From: Bacilli bacterium
Lineage (GTDB): Bacteria; Bacillota_I; Bacilli_A; RF39; UBA660
Assembly: GCA_017473105.1 (NCBI GenBank)
Contig: JAFUNE010000002.1
Location: 42,520 to 106,519, forward strand
Reading direction: 5' to 3'
DNA: 64,000 nucleotides
Part shown: positions 61,119 to 64,000 of the stretch, one piece after another
Layout of the letters: the number at the start of each line of letters is the position of its first letter
Numbering within the stretch: the stretch's first letter is position 1
Translations under genes and position numbers: made by a program
Notes under the pieces: generated by a model
Seen by the model: the letters and a program-made list of their open reading frames with translations, nothing else
Told to the model about the DNA's origin: nothing
Databases searched by the model: none

Positions 61119-61677
61119 TTATATTACCTCCAATTTTATTTAGTATATTTTCAATCATTATAATTTCACTTTGTTTACTTAATTGATAATCAATATTTGT
61201 TCTGCTTCCTTCTAAAATTTTTCTTGTAAATATGTCCTTTATACCTAGTTCGTAATCAAAAACTTTTTTATTTACTTGGTTATCAATAAATGATGTTGAG
61301 TTTAGTGCAAAATATGGTATATTCATACTATTTAATTCTTCTTTACTAATATTACATTTATTTGGTATTTGATTGCAGAATTCTAAAAATGATGGACCCT
61401 CCCAATATATTTCATGTATTTTTTTATATTCTACCATTCCATTAAATGATGTGGTTTCATATGCTTTTATCATATCGTTTAGTAAAGATTTACATGAATT
61501 TTCTTCTAGATTATTTATTTCATTTTTTAATTCTTTTATTTTTTCTATATTTTCACTGCTATCTATTAATTCTATTGTTTTTTTCATTCCAAACATATTA
61601 ATTATAGTTAGAATTATTATACTTATCATATATCCTATTAAAAAATATTGAATTAGATTTTTAATTTTTTCTCTCAT
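61111..61677 (-). CDS. Bitopic membrane protein with extracytoplasmic helical domain
   Basis: 188 residues: one N-terminal helix (about 12-30; YFLIGYMISIIILTIINMFG), a coiled stretch (about 33-60) and a domain with three Cys (ENSCKSL, LEFCNQIPNKCN). No family is recognised. It has a compact promoter and GGTGA like the surface protein genes on both sides and is coupled to the next gene. Confidence 0.7.
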   Translation of the reverse strand: MREKIKNLIQYFLIGYMISIIILTIINMFGMKKTIELIDSSENIEKIKELKNEINNLEENSCKSLLNDMIKAYETTSFNGMVEYKKIHEIYWEGPSFLEFCNQIPNKCNISKEELNSMNIPYFALNSTSFIDNQVNKKVFDYELGIKDIFTRKILEGSRTNIDYQLSKQSEIIMIENILNKIGGNINE

Positions 61678-61693
61678 ATTATCACCTATTATT

Positions 61694-61702
61694 ATTATAT
61701 CA
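61694..61702 (-). promoter_or_regulatory. Extended -10 promoter (TGATATAAT)
   Basis: Minus-strand, 17 bases before the start at 61677 and directly after the upstream terminator. Confidence 0.6.
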
Positions 61703-61704
61703 AA

Positions 61705-61728
61705 AAAAGATACTTTAAAGTATCTTTT
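61705..61728. terminator. Terminator of the 61727 surface protein gene
   Basis: AAAAGATACTTT/AAAGTATCTTTT palindrome overlapping the stop codon, with an A/T tract on each side. Confidence 0.8.
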
Positions 61729-63964
61729 ATTCTAAGTATAAATTAAATATTCTAATGTAGTTTTGACTTGCGGCATTATTCCCAAATAATCCGAAACCTA
61801 CTACATATGATCCATTCAAGCTTGATATATTCATAGTATAATCTTGAGTTTTATTTCCTGTTTCATATTCTGTAAATTCGTGATTTTTTACAATATTATC
61901 ATCCCAACTGCTTCCAGCTGATGTTTTTACTTTAAATGAACCACCCATATTCATTGTTCCTTCGTCAACTTCTCCATCAAAAACTAGTTTAGTAAATCCT
62001 GAAAAATTAATTTTATTTTTTGTATAAACTGTACCAGAAACATTCATCCAGTTATCGTTAGTTAATTTTATTCTATTTGAACCATAATCAATATCTGGAC
62101 TCTCTCCAAAATATCCTGCTAGATAATGGCTGTATCCTTTCCATCCACCCGTAAGTGAAGTTTGGTCTTGTCCATTTTTAACTAAATACACTCTATCTGA
62201 CTTCCATTGAGCAGTTAATGTGGTTGATGCATTTGCTGTATATGTTCCTCCTGAAGTGTAAGTTGTTCCATTTGATGCTTTCCATCCATTAAATGTATAA
62301 CCTGTTTTTGATGGTTTTGATGTAGTTAATGTTAAATTAGTTCCACAGTATTTTGTTTGTGATGATGGTGCACCTGTACCACCATTTGCATTATAAGTTA
62401 TTGTGTATTTTTTTAATGTTGGACAACTTGATGAGCCTTCAGTATTTGTGTAACACGAATCACATGCGTCGCAACTACTTGTTTCTCCATAATAAACTTT
62501 ATGTGATGTCTTAAATTGACCAATTGGACAATTTGTTGGCGTTGATGTATTTTCTGTTGCTATGTATTTTCCATCAGGCACTATAATATAACATTTATTA
62601 ACTCCTGCGGCTAAAGGATCTGATGTATATCCTGGTGGACAAGTTGTACAATTTGTAGCACCAGCATCACTATATGTTCCTGATGTACATGAATCGCAAT
62701 CAAAATCTCCATCATTATTATATGTTCCAGCTCCACATGATTCCCATACCGCAAATAGTATTTTTTCTCCGCCTTCATCAAATGATAAATTTTTCACACT
62801 TGCTTGATCATTATATTTTACTGTTGTAGAGGTTGATGAGTCAGACCATCCTTTGAATATACTACCGTTCTTTTTGCATTGTACAGCATTTAATTTTTTA
62901 CTAACATCTACTTTATGATTACTAGATGGTGTACTTCCAGTTCCTCCATTACAATTGTAGCTTATTGTATAATCATGAGCTTTCATTTTTAAATATAATG
63001 TTGATTCACTCTCTGACATTTGAGTACTTTCTATATTTCCATCTTCGTCTATTATTTGTTGATTTAATCCTTCATCTTTATAGTATCCCTTAAATGTATA
63101 TCCTTTTTTCTTTGGGATTGAATCTAATTTTTTTATTTCTGTTATACCTTCATCTCTAAAAAACATATCTTTATTTTGTGCTAAATAAAGTGTTGTTGGA
63201 GATGTATTTGGACTGCATCCTTCACATTTTTGTAGTGTTTTCGCATGAGTTTTATGTTTGAAATCAATTTTACATATTGTATTATCTATAATATTATTTT
63301 TGATTGTAAATTCATTATCATTTTCTTCCAAATATATTTTACATGTTGTTTTATGATATTCAAAATCATTGTGAACACATGCATAAAATTTTGATTCAAT
63401 ATTACCATATTTCTGTACAACTATACTTTCTTCTCCATCTTCAAGACCGTCACATGGTACGTGTGATAATGTACCCCTATTTTTATTTGTTGATTGTACA
63501 TTTACTGTTAAAACTTCTATAAAATACCAGGGATTATTTTTTGTACCTGAGCCTGCTACTTTTGTTTCATTTTTTACATAATTTGTCACTCTAACATCTG
63601 TTTTATCTGTTAATTCTTTACTTGTTAGCATATATCCAATTACATAGTTTTGCTTATTACTATGTTGCGATAATGTCCAATATTCAAGTCCTGTTGCTAA
63701 GTATGATGAACCATGAACATTTGTTATTTCAAATTCATCTTTACTTAAAAAACCACCTTTTTTAAATCTTAGGGAGTTTATAATCTCGCCATCAGCAAAA
63801 TCATATGGCATATTACTAGTCACTAAGTAATCATGATAGTTTTTAAATTTACTTGCATATTGATTTGCTTTTGGTATTCCTCCTTCGTATGTTGTTAGCG
63901 CTTTTGTAAATATCGGAATATATAATAATGTTAAAAATAATAAAACCTTAATACCATTTTTCAT
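61727..63964 (-). CDS. Cys-rich secreted surface protein with InlB-type and ephrin/GCC2-like repeats
   Basis: 745 residues: signal peptide (1-23), the conserved N-terminal domain (about 25-150; GGFLSKDEFEITNVHGSSYLATGLEYWTLSQHSNK, VRVTNYVKNETKVAGSGTKNNPWYF), a Cys-containing linker, InlB-type repeats (KKGYTFKGYYKDEG, NGSIFKGWSDSS), about three Cys repeats (CGAGTYNNDGDFDCDS, CTSGTYSDAGATNCTT), another InlB repeat (KTGYTFNGWKASNG) and a C-terminal beta-rich domain of about 150 residues without Cys, possibly a binding module. It lacks a sorting motif. It is the intact paralogue of the frameshifted pair just downstream. The start is supported by AGGTGA and a compact promoter. Confidence 0.87.
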   Translation of the reverse strand: MKNGIKVLLFLTLLYIPIFTKALTTYEGGIPKANQYASKFKNYHDYLVTSNMPYDFADGEIINSLRFKKGGFLSKDEFEITNVHGSSYLATGLEYWTLSQHSNKQNYVIGYMLTSKELTDKTDVRVTNYVKNETKVAGSGTKNNPWYFIEVLTVNVQSTNKNRGTLSHVPCDGLEDGEESIVVQKYGNIESKFYACVHNDFEYHKTTCKIYLEENDNEFTIKNNIIDNTICKIDFKHKTHAKTLQKCEGCSPNTSPTTLYLAQNKDMFFRDEGITEIKKLDSIPKKKGYTFKGYYKDEGLNQQIIDEDGNIESTQMSESESTLYLKMKAHDYTISYNCNGGTGSTPSSNHKVDVSKKLNAVQCKKNGSIFKGWSDSSTSTTVKYNDQASVKNLSFDEGGEKILFAVWESCGAGTYNNDGDFDCDSCTSGTYSDAGATNCTTCPPGYTSDPLAAGVNKCYIIVPDGKYIATENTSTPTNCPIGQFKTSHKVYYGETSSCDACDSCYTNTEGSSSCPTLKKYTITYNANGGTGAPSSQTKYCGTNLTLTTSKPSKTGYTFNGWKASNGTTYTSGGTYTANASTTLTAQWKSDRVYLVKNGQDQTSLTGGWKGYSHYLAGYFGESPDIDYGSNRIKLTNDNWMNVSGTVYTKNKINFSGFTKLVFDGEVDEGTMNMGGSFKVKTSAGSSWDDNIVKNHEFTEYETGNKTQDYTMNISSLNGSYVVGFGLFGNNAASQNYIRIFNLYLE

Positions 63965-63984
63965 ATTTTCACCTACTATGTATT

Positions 63985-63993
63985 ATTATATCA
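63985..63993 (-). promoter_or_regulatory. Extended -10 promoter (TGATATAAT)
   Basis: Minus-strand, 21 bases before the ATG at 63964, with AGGTGA between. Confidence 0.6.
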
Positions 63994-64000
63994 TTAAAAA

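Noticed and set aside
1..64000. Mycoplasma-like genetic code (TGA = Trp)
   Set aside because: Genes end in TGA at expected lengths (for example the HTH gene at 9526-9528) and Trp is encoded by TGG; cell-wall genes are present.

Overview
The window is AT-rich DNA, almost entirely coding on the minus strand, with the standard code (TGA is used as a stop, for example after the nucleoside phosphorylase-like gene). Cell-wall genes (mraZ, rsmH, ftsL, ftsI, mraY, ftsW), a sortase with Gram-positive surface proteins, SpoIVB- and YneF-type proteins and strong GGAGG/GGTGA ribosome-binding sites point to a walled low-GC Bacillota. I infer an uncultured member of the Bacilli (RF39/Erysipelotrichia-like) rather than a wall-less mollicute; no marker here fixes the species. 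Many genes use a compact promoter with an extended -10 (TGATATAAT) only about 15-25 bases before the start codon and little or no -35 box.

Layout. 1-3.8 kb: a sortase, a thioester/Cna_B adhesin and a Lys-rich secreted protein in one transcription unit. 3.9-12.3 kb: an accessory block with a phage-type regulator behind a structured leader, a secreted bacteriocin-like protein with its own FtsX-type ABC exporter, two HTH regulators, a second secreted protein, a methyltransferase and several unknowns. It abuts an ftsW gene whose 3' end is abnormal. 13.6-17 kb: a Tim44-like/zinc-ribbon protein, a HelD helicase and a short pyrophosphatase. 17-23 kb: a compact five-gene operon (SPASM radical SAM, MTA-phosphorylase-like, nucleoside deoxyribosyltransferase-like, HprK-like kinase, B12-type radical SAM) with a LysR gene at its head. 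This is the best candidate for an undescribed pathway, probably nucleoside-derived. It sits inside an exploded dcw cluster, between mraY and ftsW. 23-39 kb: mraY, holA, an RnfC-like protein, a WG-repeat protein, yneF, a giant Cys/Gly-rich surface protein, then ftsI-ftsL-rsmH-mraZ with a three-repeat MraZ operator, and a second thioester surface protein with an NPKTG sorting signal. 39-50.6 kb: pnp-rpsO, a second helD, and the str operon rpsL-rpsG-fusA-tuf. 51-58 kb: der, a PAP2 phosphatase, spoIVB-xseB-xseA-nusB, a prepilin-like protein and frr. 58-64 kb: two further Cys-rich secreted paralogues of the giant protein, one split by a -1 frameshift exactly at a dnaX-type slippery heptamer.

How the genes fit together: the core is translation, RNA decay and envelope growth. 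Around it lies a large investment in surface display (two thioester adhesins, a sortase, three GCC2/ephrin-type Cys-repeat proteins, a prepilin), which suggests host-associated life. No tRNA, rRNA, CRISPR array, transposase or integrase was recognised.
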